Shown: positions 38,911 through 49,540, numbered from the stretch's first letter. The stretch is DNA of 64,000 bases from Thermoanaerobaculia bacterium (GCA_017883205.1 JADGNZ010000003.1:124001-188000); one strand, 5' to 3'. The notes: generated from the letters alone by a model not told the origin. Made by a program: numbers and translations.

Positions 38911-40830
38911 TTGCAGTCAGCGCTCAGCTTGGCAGTTCCTGATACACTCACGTCTCATCCTTCAGGAGAGAAGTCACTGTGGGAGACGGCGAAGACGGCA
39001 TTCACAGCTCTTAAGGACATCCCGTGGGCCGAGGTGGGAACTTTTGCAAAGTTTCTGGCACGGCGACAGCCGCTTGCTCTTGCGATGGCTGCACTACTGT
39101 TTATTTCATCACTCGCCTTGGCCGCGATCTACTGGCAGCGCTCGACCACCTACGAAGAAATTGTAAAGGGGACTCTTGAAGTCCGGTCTGTGCCTACACC
39201 TCAGCAGTACAAGGGTATTGATGCATTTGTCATGTCAAACGTGCCGCAGGAACTCGACACGAAGCTTCGAACGGAGGCTCTCAACCAAAGCTTCGTTGCC
39301 AGATTCGCTTCGCTCCAGGCACGCATCGCCGAGTTTGCGACCGGAAACCGCCCCGCAACCGTGACGCTCCGAGTGATCAAGGATCAACAAGGCCGAGAGG
39401 TCATTACGAATGGTACGGCAACCGACGGCTTCCTATTTCTGCCGTCTCAACTTCTGCATTTACCTCCAGACTCGGGACCAGCCGCCACATCAAGTCAGGA
39501 CCCCTTGGTCCGGGTGAATGCAGACCCAGAGATTGAACGCGACATTCAGTTTGTCGAGTATATCGCCCCTCAGCTTAGGTCGTTGCTAGGCAAGAGCATT
39601 GTAACTGACACGCCATCAGACAATCCAGATGACGTAAAGAGTTACTTGGGACTAACGGCAAGTCAGGTTTACGTAATTACGAAGAGCGGCGTCCTCAAGA
39701 TATTTAATAGCGTCGATCACCCCAGTATCTATGAATATCAGTTCCTAGCAACAACGTTCTTTCCAAGCCGGCCTTACTTTTGGTCAACGTTTAACGAACT
39801 GCGTGCGACAACTAACCTTGCGACACCGTTGGCTAACGGCAATGTTGGTTCTCTCTTCGCGGTCTCAAAACCATACATGGATCTAGGTGGTAACGGTATC
39901 GTGATGACCCTATCCCGTGGTTTTGACTCGCCACGGATTCCTTTGGCGGTCGTCTGTTTCGACCTTGCCTTTCTTCCGAATAGGAGCCTCACGAAAACAC
40001 TTCAAGACAGAGTCGGCCAACTAGACGGGGACACAGTACCCGTAAGGTGTGAGATCCCTAGGTCCGGTACGGTGAAGTGCAGCCCCGAACAGTTGAAAGG
40101 AAGTGCGGCGGCGCAATCAACTCAGTATTCCCTGTCCGACCAAATGCAACGTTTTGTGCAGCAAAAGGTCGAGCATGATGAACGGTCCGATGTGTTCGGC
40201 AGTATTCAGCGAATCAACACCGGTGAGGGAGCTTTGCATGTTTCGGTTCCAATCGAAGAAAGTGCATTAGGTGACACTCAAGTTGGAAGGTTCTTGGTGT
40301 TTAGCCTTAATGTGACCGCGTACCGCCGATTGACAGCGCTGCTGGCTTTCACAGCAAGTACGACCTTTGGAATAATGACCTTGTTGTTGGCTTACCTCTG
40401 GGGATCGCTCGCACGGCGGCAGAGTGAATACGAAGAAGCATTTAGGCGTGTCGCCGAGGTTATGGTCTATTCGCCAACTCCCTATGCGCGGTTGGGGTCT
40501 GACGACAAGATTTTGGACGTCAATGCAGCGTTTTCGAACTTGGTCGGCTACGACGCTGATGTTCTACGAGGTAGCACGTTCGCATCGTATGTGGCTGCCG
40601 AAAGCAAGGTCAAGTACGGCGAAGTGCAAAGCCTTCGTGAGGCGGGAAAGCACGTTGACCCTTATTCGATAACTCTGCTGGACGCCAACGGCAGTTTGGT
40701 CCAAGTGACAACGGTTAGCGCAGCCGTGCCAGCTGGAGCGCCCGGCGAGTTGCCGCAGACATTCGGAATACTATTAAAAGATAAACCGCAATATGGCCTG
40801 AAGGTATCAATGGTTCCATCCAAGCGCTAA
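38911..40830 (+). CDS. Orphan membrane sensor with C-terminal PAS domain
   Basis: A 639-aa protein. TTG 38911 is the earliest start (MQSALSLAVPDTLTSHPSGE if used); no ATG precedes the first helix. One membrane helix lies at residues about 54-74, a large extracytoplasmic region of about 390 residues follows, a second helix is near 470-493 (LTALLAFTASTTFGIMTLLL), then a PAS domain (about 505-625: MVYSPTPYARLGSDDKILDV, AAFSNLVGYDADVLRGSTFA). No kinase, GGDEF, EAL or HTH follows. Codons are noticeably less GC-rich at third positions than in the flanking purD and maeB, suggesting transfer. Confidence 0.7.
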   Translation: MQSALSLAVPDTLTSHPSGEKSLWETAKTAFTALKDIPWAEVGTFAKFLARRQPLALAMAALLFISSLALAAIYWQRSTTYEEIVKGTLEVRSVPTPQQYKGIDAFVMSNVPQELDTKLRTEALNQSFVARFASLQARIAEFATGNRPATVTLRVIKDQQGREVITNGTATDGFLFLPSQLLHLPPDSGPAATSSQDPLVRVNADPEIERDIQFVEYIAPQLRSLLGKSIVTDTPSDNPDDVKSYLGLTASQVYVITKSGVLKIFNSVDHPSIYEYQFLATTFFPSRPYFWSTFNELRATTNLATPLANGNVGSLFAVSKPYMDLGGNGIVMTLSRGFDSPRIPLAVVCFDLAFLPNRSLTKTLQDRVGQLDGDTVPVRCEIPRSGTVKCSPEQLKGSAAAQSTQYSLSDQMQRFVQQKVEHDERSDVFGSIQRINTGEGALHVSVPIEESALGDTQVGRFLVFSLNVTAYRRLTALLAFTASTTFGIMTLLLAYLWGSLARRQSEYEEAFRRVAEVMVYSPTPYARLGSDDKILDVNAAFSNLVGYDADVLRGSTFASYVAAESKVKYGEVQSLREAGKHVDPYSITLLDANGSLVQVTTVSAAVPAGAPGELPQTFGILLKDKPQYGLKVSMVPSKR

Positions 40831-40884
40831 GACTTCACGCCTCAGCCGTCATTCGTACTTTCCAGCGCAGCAAATGGACCGCCC

Positions 40885-43146
40885 CTACCCCTTCTCCTGC
40901 GCGTCCACTACCGCGATGGCGGCCATATTCACGATGTCGCTCACATCGACGCCGCGCTGTAGCACGTGGACCGGTTTGGCCATGCCTTGCAGAATCGGAC
41001 CGATCACTTCGGCGCCGCCGAGGCGCCATAGGAGCTTGTAGGCGGCGTTGGCGGAGTCGAGGTTGGGGAAGATCAGGACGTTCGCGTCGCCCTGGATTTT
41101 GCTCCAGGGGTAGTCGGCGCTGGCGATGTGTGGCTCGACGGCGGCGTCGGCCTGCATTTCGCCTTCGATGATCAGCTCGGGCCGCAGGCGTTTCACGATC
41201 GCCACCGCCTCGGCAACCTTCTCGGCATTCGGATGTTTCGTCGAGCCGAAGTTCGAGAAGGAGATCATGGCAATGCGCGGCTCAAGGTTGAAGCGCCGCG
41301 CCGTCTCGGCGGTGAGGATCGCGATCTCGGCGAGCTGCTCCGCGGTCGGCTCGATGATCACCGTCGTGTCGGCGAGGATGATCATCTTCCCCTTGAACAT
41401 CAGCAGATACGCGCCAGAAACGTTCTTCACGCCGGGCCGCGTCTTGATGATCTGCAGCGCCGGCTTGATCGTGGCCGGGTAGTAGGCGCGCAGGCCGGCG
41501 ATCACACCGTCGGCATCGCCCGCTTCGACCATCATCATGGCGAAGTAGTTGCGGCCGTTCAGCACGCGTTGCGCATCGGCCACGGTGATGCCCTGACGCA
41601 TGCGCAGCTCCGCGAAACGCCGCACGTACTGCTCGCGTTGCGCGCAGGTCTCAATGTCGATGATCGTCACCTTCGATTCATCGACGTGATGCTTCTGCAG
41701 CAACGGCGCGACGACCTCGCGGCGGACCAGCAGGATGGGATGGGCGAGCCCTTCCTCGATCAATATCTTCGCCGCGCGGATGATCTTCTCCTGATCGCCC
41801 TCGGGGAAGACGATGCGTTTCGGATCGCTCTTGGCGCGGTCGTAGACGCCATGCATCATGCCGCGGGCGCGTCCCAGCAGTCCCTCGAGGCGGCGCCGAT
41901 AGGCGTCGTAGTCGGTGATTGGTTCCTGAGCCACTCCGGTTTCTGCCGCCGCGCGCGCCACCGCGACCGGCACGTTGAGCAACACGCGCGAATCGAACGG
42001 CTTCGGGATCAAATAGTGGCGACCAAACGTGAACTTCTCGTTGCCGTACGCGCGCAGCACGGCATCGGGAACTTCTTCCTTCGCCAGCGCAGCCAGCGCC
42101 AGCGACGCGGCGAGCTTCATCTCGTCGTTGATCGTCGTGGCGCGGCAGTCGAGCGCGCCGCGGAAGATGAAGGGAAACCCGAGGACGTTGTTGACCTGGT
42201 TCGGGTAATCGGAACGGCCGGTGGCCATGATCACGTCGGGCCGCGCGGCGACGGCATCGTCGTACGGGATCTCCGGATCGGGGTTGGCCATTGCGAAGAC
42301 GATCGGATCTTTGGCCATGGAACGAACCATGTCCGCCTTGACAATACCTCCAGCGGAAAGGCCGACAAAAACGTCAGCGCCGACAAAAGCGTCGGTCAGA
42401 GTGCGCCTTGTCGTCTCGGCAGCAAACTCCTCTTTGTACGGCGTCATGTCGTTCGCGCGACCCTTATAGATCACGCCTTTGCTGTCCACCAGGATCACGT
42501 TCTCTTTGCGCAATCCCATCTTGATGTAGAGGCGCAGGCAGGCAATCGCCGCCGCTCCGGCGCCGGAGATGACGATCTTCACATCGCCGAACTTCTTGCC
42601 GGCCACTTCCAGTGCGTTTTTCAGCGCGGCGGCGGAGATGATGGCCGTACCGTGCTGGTCGTCGTGGAAGACCGGGATCTTCATCACGGCCTTGAGCCGC
42701 TCTTCGATCACGAAGCATTCGGGAGCAGCAATGTCTTCGAGATTGATCCCGCCGAACGTCGGCTCCATGATCCGAACCGCGTTGATGAACTCTTCGGTAT
42801 CGTGTGTGTCGAGCTCGAGATCGAAGACGTCGATGTCGGCAAAACGCTTGAAGAGAACGGCCTTCCCCTCCATCACCGGCTTGCCCGCAGCCGCGCCAAT
42901 GTTGCCGAGCCCGAGGACGGCGGTGCCGTTGGAGATGACCGCGACGAGGTTTCCCTTGTTGGTGTACTTGTAAACATCGCCCGGCTCCCGTGCGATCTCG
43001 AGGCAGGGTTTGGCAACGCCCGGCGTGTAGGCAAGCGCGAGGTCGCGCTGCGTCGCAGTCGGCTTGGTCGGAACGACTTCAGTTTTCCCAGGACGCCCCC
43101 CCGAGTGGTACTCCAGAGCGTCATCGCGGTCGTTGTCTTCTGCCAT
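40885..43146 (-). CDS. maeB: NADP-dependent malic enzyme with phosphotransacetylase domain
   Basis: A 753-aa protein from ATG 43144-43146 ([20 protein letters not shown]); a longer frame upstream is antisense noise. Malic-enzyme domain (residues 1-420): [51 protein letters not shown], and the Rossmann [17 protein letters not shown]. The C-terminal part (about 430-753) is the PTA_PTB domain, which in MaeB regulates rather than catalyses. It decarboxylates malate to pyruvate with NADP. Confidence 0.93.
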   Translation of the reverse strand: MAEDNDRDDALEYHSGGRPGKTEVVPTKPTATQRDLALAYTPGVAKPCLEIAREPGDVYKYTNKGNLVAVISNGTAVLGLGNIGAAAGKPVMEGKAVLFKRFADIDVFDLELDTHDTEEFINAVRIMEPTFGGINLEDIAAPECFVIEERLKAVMKIPVFHDDQHGTAIISAAALKNALEVAGKKFGDVKIVISGAGAAAIACLRLYIKMGLRKENVILVDSKGVIYKGRANDMTPYKEEFAAETTRRTLTDAFVGADVFVGLSAGGIVKADMVRSMAKDPIVFAMANPDPEIPYDDAVAARPDVIMATGRSDYPNQVNNVLGFPFIFRGALDCRATTINDEMKLAASLALAALAKEEVPDAVLRAYGNEKFTFGRHYLIPKPFDSRVLLNVPVAVARAAAETGVAQEPITDYDAYRRRLEGLLGRARGMMHGVYDRAKSDPKRIVFPEGDQEKIIRAAKILIEEGLAHPILLVRREVVAPLLQKHHVDESKVTIIDIETCAQREQYVRRFAELRMRQGITVADAQRVLNGRNYFAMMMVEAGDADGVIAGLRAYYPATIKPALQIIKTRPGVKNVSGAYLLMFKGKMIILADTTVIIEPTAEQLAEIAILTAETARRFNLEPRIAMISFSNFGSTKHPNAEKVAEAVAIVKRLRPELIIEGEMQADAAVEPHIASADYPWSKIQGDANVLIFPNLDSANAAYKLLWRLGGAEVIGPILQGMAKPVHVLQRGVDVSDIVNMAAIAVVDAQEKG

Positions 43147-43331
43147 CGGTCTCGTCTCTCCCGTCGAAACCGGGGAGTCTATCAAGTTGTGGGGGCGGTC
43201 CCAGCCGTACTCGATCACTTGGTGATGTGATCTCGAACTTAGCTGTCCGATTCCGAACACAAACTGTCGTAACCGGACGCGGAACCCATCGCAAAGTTCC
43301 GCTAACCCCAGTGTTTTCAACAACACGTCCA

Positions 43332-43347
43332 TGGCACCGCGCTTGGT
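43332..43347 (+). promoter_or_regulatory. Sigma-54-type promoter candidate for the export operon
   Basis: TGGCACCGCGCTTGGT matches the -24/-12 consensus TGGCAC-N5-TTGC except that the -12 C is G (TTGG). It lies 15 bp before the adaptor start. A sigma-54-type activator is encoded at the end of the same cluster. The leader would be very short. Confidence 0.45.
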
Positions 43348-43362
43348 ATGTAGCGGTCGCAC

Positions 43363-44607
43363 ATGGATCGCGAAATCGCACAGGAAGTTCGGACGCGGCG
43401 CACCACGAAGCGCGTCGTCGTAGCCGTCGTCGCCGTCGCGGCGGTGGTGTTCTGCGTGGCGGCGACCGTCAGTTGGTTGCGGCCTTCGGTCCGGCGATCC
43501 GATTTGCAGATTGCTCGCGTGGAGCGCGGGTCGGTTGATGCGACGTTGCAGGCTACCGGGACTGTCGTGCCGGAGATTGAGACGGTCATCTCCAGCCCGG
43601 TGGAGGCGCGGGTGTTGCGGATTCAGCATCGGGCGGGGGACCGGCTTCACGCTGGTGACCCAATCCTCACGCTCGATACCTCGGCCACCAAACTCGATCT
43701 CGACAAGTTGAACGATGCCGTGGCACAGAAGGAGAGCGCGTTGATGCAGGCGCGGCTCAAGGGGGAGGAGGACAACGCGGCGGCGCATGCGGCGCTGGAG
43801 CAGAAGCAGCTCGACGCGGACATCCTGAAGCTCAAGTCCGAAGAGAACACGCGCATGCATGCCGAGGGGTTGGTGTCGTCGCAGGACGAGCTGGTGGCGG
43901 TGACGGCGAAGAAGAAGAACGATATCGAGATCACTCAGTTGCGTGACGCGCTGGAACGCGTGCGCCGCTCAACGACGGCGCAGATCGCGGCGGCGCAGCT
44001 CGATTTGAGAACTGCCCAGCGCGAGCGGGATCAGTCGGCGCGGCAGCTCAACCTGGCCATGGCGCGCAGCGATCAGGACGGCGTGCTCACGTGGGTGTTA
44101 CCCGAGGTGGGGGCGACGATCAGGAAGGGAGACGTGATTGCGCGAGTGGCCGACCTTTCGGCGTATCGCGTCGTCGCCACGATCGCCGACGTGCACGCGG
44201 CGAAGCTTTCGGCCGGCATGCGGGCGCACGTCAAGCTGGAAGACACGACGTCGATCGACGGCACGATCTCGAGCATCGATCCGCGCATCGAGAGCGGCAT
44301 CGCCAAGTTCTACGTCACGCTCGATCAACGCGCGCATCCAGGGCTTCGCAACAACCTCCGCGTCGATGTTTTCCCCATCCTCGGCAGCCGCAACAATGTT
44401 CTTCGTGTTCGGCGTGGGGCGCTGGGGCAGAGCGACCGCGAGGACGTGTTCGTCGTCAGAGACGGGATGCTCGTGCGCACGTCCGTGCACTGGGGCCTCG
44501 CCGGAGAAGAAGTGATCCAGCCGATCGAGGGGCTGCGCGAAGGCGCCAACGTCGTGATCTCGAACATGAAGGACTACGAGGGGATTCGCGAATTGAGGAT
44601 GAAGTGA
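43363..44607 (+). CDS. HlyD/RND-type periplasmic adaptor of the export operon
   Basis: A 414-aa membrane-fusion protein. One N-terminal helix (about residues 20-42), a lipoyl/biotinyl half ([20 protein letters not shown]), a long coiled-coil hairpin (about 110-230; [20 protein letters not shown]), the second lipoyl half ([20 protein letters not shown]) and a beta-barrel. It links an inner-membrane pump to an outer-membrane channel (MacA-like). The ATPase gene follows after 95 bp. Confidence 0.87.
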   Translation: MDREIAQEVRTRRTTKRVVVAVVAVAAVVFCVAATVSWLRPSVRRSDLQIARVERGSVDATLQATGTVVPEIETVISSPVEARVLRIQHRAGDRLHAGDPILTLDTSATKLDLDKLNDAVAQKESALMQARLKGEEDNAAAHAALEQKQLDADILKLKSEENTRMHAEGLVSSQDELVAVTAKKKNDIEITQLRDALERVRRSTTAQIAAAQLDLRTAQRERDQSARQLNLAMARSDQDGVLTWVLPEVGATIRKGDVIARVADLSAYRVVATIADVHAAKLSAGMRAHVKLEDTTSIDGTISSIDPRIESGIAKFYVTLDQRAHPGLRNNLRVDVFPILGSRNNVLRVRRGALGQSDREDVFVVRDGMLVRTSVHWGLAGEEVIQPIEGLREGANVVISNMKDYEGIRELRMK

Positions 44608-44702
44608 AGTGGCGGCGGCCAGTGGTTAGCGACCAGAAAAAAGACCTGACGGCTAACCACTGACCACTAATCAGAACGCACCAAACAACAAGGAGACACA
44701 CC

Positions 44703-45368
44703 ATGATCACACTCAACAACATCGACAAGGTCTATCGCACGGAGCGCGTCGAGACGCTTGCGTTGCAGAACATCAATCTCGACATCGCCGACGGCGAGTT
44801 CGTCTCGATCATGGGGCCGTCGGGCTGCGGCAAATCGACGCTGCTCAATCTGATCGGGCTGCTCGACAAGCCCACCAACGGCAAGCTGTCGATCGACGGC
44901 CAGCACATCAACGGCGCTAAGGATGGATCGCTGGCAAAGATGCGCAACGAGAAGCTCGGATTCGTTTTCCAGAGCTTTCATCTCGTGCCGGATCTGACGG
45001 TCCTCGACAACGTCGAGATCCCGCTCCTGTATCGGAAGATGGCGGCCTCGGAGCGCAAGTCGCGCGCGCTTGCGGCGCTCGACCGTGTCGGCCTCTCGTC
45101 GCGCGTCCATCACTTTCCGACGCAGCTCTCCGGCGGGCAGCAGCAGCGTGTCGCCATCGCGCGGGCAATCGTCGGGCGTCCAACCATCGTCCTGGCCGAC
45201 GAGCCGACCGGCAATCTCGACTCGGCCATGGGCGACGAGATCATGGGCATCCTCGAGGAGCTGAACGAGAAGGACGGCACGACCGTCGTGATGGTCACGC
45301 ACGACGACCGATTCGCGGAGCGGACGGTGCGGACCATCCGCTTGTTCGATGGACGGCAAGTGGCGTGA
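44703..45368 (+). CDS. MacB/LolD-type ABC ATPase
   Basis: A 221-aa nucleotide-binding protein, ribosome-binding site AAGGAG. Walker A GPSGCGKST (about residues 38-46), signature LSGGQQQRVAIARA (about 143-156), Walker B IVLADEPTGNLD (about 162-173), and the H-loop in VMVTHDDRF. It powers the FtsX-like permeases that follow. Confidence 0.92.
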   Translation: MITLNNIDKVYRTERVETLALQNINLDIADGEFVSIMGPSGCGKSTLLNLIGLLDKPTNGKLSIDGQHINGAKDGSLAKMRNEKLGFVFQSFHLVPDLTVLDNVEIPLLYRKMAASERKSRALAALDRVGLSSRVHHFPTQLSGGQQQRVAIARAIVGRPTIVLADEPTGNLDSAMGDEIMGILEELNEKDGTTVVMVTHDDRFAERTVRTIRLFDGRQVA

Positions 45369-45486
45369 TTGGGTGTGGGGAGTAGGGAGTGGGGAGTGGG
45401 AGGCCGGAGCACGGTCTACGACTCCTGGTCTCAGTCCCCACACCCCACACCCGACTCCCCACTCCCCACTCCCCACTCCCCACAGG
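45369..45486. repeat. Inverted intergenic repeat, GGGGAGTGG type (copy 3)
   Basis: Arms GTGGGGAGTAGGGAGTGGGG (45375) and CCCACTCCCCACTCCCC (about 45458-45482) around a 50-bp loop, inside the operon between ATPase and permease genes. Confidence 0.6.
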
Positions 45487-45497
45487 AGAACAACACA

Positions 45498-46735
45498 ATG
45501 CTGAAAAGCTCACTGAAACTCGCAATCAAAGTGCTGGCGCGGCGCAAGGTCTTTACGGCCATTTCGCTCGTCGGCATCGCCATGACGCTGGCGGTGCTGA
45601 TGATCGCGACGGCTGTCCTCGACAACATCCTTGCGCCGCGTGCGCCGCAATCGAACCTCGATCGCATCGTCTCCGTCGACCGCGTTCGTAAACATGGACC
45701 GCACTCGACGGAGCAAAGCAATCCGGGTCACGGCTTTCTCGATCCGACCATACCGAATCTGCCGGGTACGGAGCGCGTGACGTACTACAAAGAGATCCAG
45801 ACAGTGGTCGTGTACGACGGGCAGCGGCGTCTCGAGCTGCCGTACCGCCGCGCCGATGCGGAGTATTGGAAGGTCCTCGATTTTCACTTCCTCGAGGGCG
45901 GTCCGTACGGCGCGGCGGATGAAGCGGCGACCGTCAGGTCGTCGTCATCACCGAGGACGTGCGGCAGAAGCTGTTCGGAGAGATGGCGGCCGTCGGGAAG
46001 ATGGTCAACATCGGCGGCGAGCCCCATCGCGTCATCGGTGTCGTTCCCACCGTGCCGTTCACACAACAGATTGCCTACAGCACGCTGTGGGTGCCGCTCG
46101 GTCCGCCTAGCGATCAGGAGAGGAAAGAGTTCCTGGGCAACTTCGAGGTCTCGGTCCTGGCGAAGAGCACCGCCGACGTCCCGAAGATGCAGCGGGAGTT
46201 TCAGACGCGGGTTTCGCATCTGCCGATCGATGATCCCAAGACCTACACCGAAATTACTTCCGGGCTCGACACGCCGTTCGAGGCGATCGCGCGCGAACTG
46301 ACGGGCAATGAGCTCGGCGCACGCGGGCCGATGGTCCTGCGGCTGGTGTTCCTGGCGCTGGCGCTTCTCTTCATGACGTTGCCGGCGCTCAACCTCATCA
46401 CGCTGAATCTCAGCCGCATTCTCGAGCGCGCCTCGGAAGTTGGAGTCCGCAAGGCCTTCGGCGCGCCCCGGCGCATGCTCATCGGACAGTTCATCCTCGA
46501 GAATATCGTGCTAACGGTGATCGGCGGTGGAGCGGCCTTTGTGCTCGCATTTTTCATGCTTCAGGCATTCGCTTCGGTCGAGCTCATCCCTGGCGCGCAC
46601 TTCGATCTCAACCTGCGCGTCTTCGGCTGGGGAATGCTGATCGCTGCGTTCTTCGGCGTCTTCTCCGGGCTTTATCCCGCCTGGAAGATGTCCCGCTTCG
46701 ATCCCGTCACTGCTCTGCGCGGAGGTGCAATGTGA
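45498..46735 (+). pseudogene. FtsX/MacB-type permease 1, interrupted by a frameshift
   Basis: Starts at ATG 45498 (MLKSSLKLAIKVLARRKVFT) with CAGGAGAA before it. The frame is normal to residue about 142 (VLDFHFLEGGPYGAADEA), then leaves frame near 45926 (GAAGCGGCGACC). The correct continuation QVVVITEDVRQKLFGEMAAV starts in the next frame and runs to the stop at 46733-46735, including the MacB periplasmic domain, three C-terminal helices (FtsX domain) and KAFGAPRRMLIGQF. One extra G would restore the frame (DEAGDRQVVV). The gene is otherwise intact, so an assembly error or recent lesion is likely. It overlaps the next gene by 4 bp. Confidence 0.82.
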
Positions 46736-47925
46736 TTCGTCATCTATTGAAACTGGTATGGCGGCGGAAACGCGCCAATGGGCTGCTGATCGCCGAAATT
46801 CTCTTTTCCTTCTTCGTCGTCTTCGCGGTCATCACGATGGCGACCTCAATGATCATTCGCTGGAACAAGCCGCTCGGCTTCGATTACCAGAACGTCTGGC
46901 GGGCCAGCATCAGTTTCCCGCCCGAAACCGAGGAGCAGACCAACGACTCACGGCGACCAACGATGGCAGCGATGGTGCGTGAGCTTCAGTCCCAGCCGCA
47001 GGTCGAGGCTGTCGCTGCCACGGGCGGCCCGCCGTACAGCACCTCGACGTGGACCACCGATATGACCGTCAACGGCCACACGATTGACGTCAACGTCGAC
47101 AGCGTGAGCGATGGCTTTGCGAAGGTGCTTCACGTACCGATACTCCGCGGCCGCTGGTTCACAACGGACGACGATGCAGCCGGGAACGAACACGTGATCA
47201 TCGACGCGGACATCGCGAATTCCCTTTTCGGGACGCTCGATGTCATCGGCAAGACCCTGCAGCCCGACAAGGATACGTCGTACCAGATCGTGGGCGTGAT
47301 CGCGCCGTTCCGCAAACATGGCGAGCTGTCACAGGACCACGAGAACATGATGTTTCATCGCATCTCTCTGACGCAGAAACAGGGGCGTGTCGGGCGCGAC
47401 CTCATCTTCCGCGTCCGCCCCGGAACGCCGGCAGATTTCGAAGAGACGATCATCAAACGGCTGCACGGGATCGCGCCTGACTATCCCGTGCGCATTCAGC
47501 ACATGGATCAAATGCGTGAGCTCTTGAATAAGGTGTACATCGCTCCGGCAGTCATCGGCGGCATCATCGCCTCGTTCCTCATCACCATGGTGGCGCTCGG
47601 ACTCTCCGGCGTGCTCTGGCAAACCGTCACCCGCCGCACGCGCGAGATCGGCCTGCGCCGCGCCCTCGGCGCAACCGGAGGAGAGGTCAACGGACAGATT
47701 CTCATCGAGGTTGCGCTGCTCTCGACTCTTGCGGTGGTCGTAGGCCTGATCGTCGTCGCACAACTCCCGCTTCTCGGCATCTTCCGCTTTGTCAGCGTGC
47801 CTGCGTTCAGCATCGGCCTGGCCGGCGCGCTTGCGACGATTTATGGCCTCACGCTACTGTGCGGCGTATATCCAAGCTGGCTCGCGGGCCGCGTCCAACC
47901 CGCGCAGGCGTTGCATTACGAGTGA
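46732..47925 (+). CDS. FtsX/MacB-type permease 2
   Basis: A 397-aa protein with a GTG start overlapping the previous TGA. One N-terminal helix (about residues 18-40), a MacB-like periplasmic domain (LHVPILRGRWFTTDDDAAGN, then VIIDADIANSLFGTLDVIGK), and three C-terminal helices with RRTREIGLRRALGATGGEVN. Two adjacent permease genes imply a heterodimer or tandem pump. Confidence 0.88.
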   Translation: MIRHLLKLVWRRKRANGLLIAEILFSFFVVFAVITMATSMIIRWNKPLGFDYQNVWRASISFPPETEEQTNDSRRPTMAAMVRELQSQPQVEAVAATGGPPYSTSTWTTDMTVNGHTIDVNVDSVSDGFAKVLHVPILRGRWFTTDDDAAGNEHVIIDADIANSLFGTLDVIGKTLQPDKDTSYQIVGVIAPFRKHGELSQDHENMMFHRISLTQKQGRVGRDLIFRVRPGTPADFEETIIKRLHGIAPDYPVRIQHMDQMRELLNKVYIAPAVIGGIIASFLITMVALGLSGVLWQTVTRRTREIGLRRALGATGGEVNGQILIEVALLSTLAVVVGLIVVAQLPLLGIFRFVSVPAFSIGLAGALATIYGLTLLCGVYPSWLAGRVQPAQALHYE

Positions 47926-47934
47926 GGGTGTCGG

Positions 47935-48075
47935 TTTTCGGGGGTCGGGGGTCGGAGATAGAGATCAGAGCACCTTAGACAAGAGGTCAGGAAGCCGATG
48001 CCGAGAGCTCTCTCCTGATCTCTAATCTCTGATCTCTGGTCTCTCACCTCCCTCTCCGACCCCCGACTCCCGACA
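47935..48075. repeat. Inverted intergenic repeat, GAGATCAG type (copy 4)
   Basis: GGGGGTCGGAGATAGAGATC (47940) has its complement in CTCTGATCTCTGGTCTC and CTCTCCGACCCCCGACTCC (about 48025-48072). This is the longest copy and separates the permease from the response regulator. Confidence 0.6.
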
Positions 48076-48091
48076 CGCGACACCCCCGAAC

Positions 48092-49459
48092 ATGATCCTC
48101 ATCGTTGACGACGATCCTTCGATCACGGCATCGCTCGCGCTGCTTCTGAAGCAGCACGGGTATCGGTCGGTGTCTGCGAATAGCGGCGAGGAAGCGCTTG
48201 CGCGAATCCGGTCCGAGCGGCCGTCACTCGTCATTCAGGATATGAACTTCTCGCGCCGGACGACTGGCGAGGAAGGGCTCGAGCTTCTTTCTGCGATCCG
48301 CGCCGAACATCCGGAGTTGCCGGTGATTCTGATGACGGCGTGGGGATCGATCGGTCTGGCCGTCGAAGGGATGAAGCGCGGCGCGGCCGACTTCATCACC
48401 AAGCCGTGGTCGAACGCGCTGGTTTTGCAGTCGGTTGAGACCGCGCTCAAGCTGGCCGAGACGCCGGAGGCCGCGAGCGAGGCACCGAGTCGCGCGGAGC
48501 TCGATGCGCGCTTCGACTTCGCCAACATCATCGGCAGCGATCCGAAGATGTTGCGGGTGCTCGAGCTCATCGCCCGCGTCGCGCCGACAGAGGCGTCGGT
48601 GCTGATCATGGGGGAAAGCGGGACGGGGAAGGAATTGGTGGCTGAGGCGATCCACGGCAACAGCCGCCGCCGCGGCCGCCCTTTCGTCAAAGTCAACCTC
48701 GGCGGCATCTCGTCCACACTTTTCGAGAGCGAGATGTTCGGCCATGTCCGAGGCGCGTTCACTGACGCGCGGCAGGATCGGAAAGGACGGTTCGAAGTCG
48801 CCGACGGCGGGACGATTTTTCTCGACGAGATCGGCGAGATCGATCCGGCCTCGCAGGTGAAACTGTTGCGCGTCCTGCAGGACCGGACCTACGAGGTGCT
48901 GGGATCGAGCCGCACGCGATCGGTCGATCTGCGCGTCGTTTCCGCCACGAACCGGCCGCTGCACGAGCTCGTCGCCAGCGGCGAGTTCCGCGAGGATCTG
49001 CTCTATCGCTTGAACCTCATCACGATTTCGCTTCCGCCGCTACGCGACCGCCGCGCCGATGTTCCTCGCTTGGCATCGCATTTCCTCCGTCTGGCATCGG
49101 AGATCTACGAGCGCAGGGTCGATGGCATCGCGCCGCGGGCGATGGAATGGCTGAAGACACAGAACTGGCCGGGCAACATCCGCCAACTGCGGCAGACGAT
49201 CGAGCGCGCCGTCGTCATGAGCAATGGCGGCGAGCTGACACTCGACGACTTCGTTGCCGTGCGCGATCTCGAATCGCGCCAGCGCCGCGACGCCTCGCTT
49301 CCGGATGCCGGAACGATGACGCTCGACGAGATCGAGCGCGGCATGATCGTAAAGTGCCTGAAGCACTACGAGGGCAATCTCTCGCGTGTCGCCGATGCCC
49401 TGGGCCTTTGCCGCGCGGCGCTGTATCGAAGGCTGGAAAAGTACGGAATCGCCGTTTGA
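48092..49459 (+). CDS. Sigma-54-dependent response regulator (NtrC type, GAFTDA variant)
   Basis: A 455-aa protein. REC domain (LIVDDDPSITASLALLLKQ; Asp about 50 in VIQDMNF), then AAA+ domain: Walker A GESGTGKELVAEAIHG (about 172-187), GAFTDA loop instead of GAFTGA (about 219-224), Walker B GGTIFLDEIGEI, R-finger region EDLLYRLNLI; C-terminal FIS-type HTH (about 410-455, LSRVADALGLCRAALYRRLE). It should activate sigma-54 promoters upon phosphorylation by the kinase at 49541. The Gly to Asp change in the sigma-54-contacting loop could change promoter use. Confidence 0.9.
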   Translation: MILIVDDDPSITASLALLLKQHGYRSVSANSGEEALARIRSERPSLVIQDMNFSRRTTGEEGLELLSAIRAEHPELPVILMTAWGSIGLAVEGMKRGAADFITKPWSNALVLQSVETALKLAETPEAASEAPSRAELDARFDFANIIGSDPKMLRVLELIARVAPTEASVLIMGESGTGKELVAEAIHGNSRRRGRPFVKVNLGGISSTLFESEMFGHVRGAFTDARQDRKGRFEVADGGTIFLDEIGEIDPASQVKLLRVLQDRTYEVLGSSRTRSVDLRVVSATNRPLHELVASGEFREDLLYRLNLITISLPPLRDRRADVPRLASHFLRLASEIYERRVDGIAPRAMEWLKTQNWPGNIRQLRQTIERAVVMSNGGELTLDDFVAVRDLESRQRRDASLPDAGTMTLDEIERGMIVKCLKHYEGNLSRVADALGLCRAALYRRLEKYGIAV

Positions 49460-49472
49460 TCACAAAACAAGC

Positions 49473-49530
49473 ACCACAGAGACTCAGAGGACACAGAGAA
49501 AAATCTCTGTGATCTCTGTGTCTCTGTGGT
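49473..49530. repeat. CCACAGAGA-type hairpin
   Basis: ACCACAGAGACTCAGAGG at 49473 pairs with TGTGTCTCTGTGGT at 49517, with a loop of A-rich sequence. This resembles a widespread intergenic repeat of environmental bacteria. It lies between regulator and kinase genes. Confidence 0.65.
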
Positions 49531-49540
49531 TCAAAAAGAA

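Noticed and set aside
41128-43230. A 700-aa plus-strand frame opposite maeB
   Set aside because: Antisense shadow of MaeB, His/Arg-rich composition, no domain.
40885-43860. A 991-aa minus-strand frame containing MaeB
   Set aside because: Residues before the MAEDN start have no family match and run across the intergenic region and antisense to the adaptor gene; the ATG at 43146 fits MaeB.
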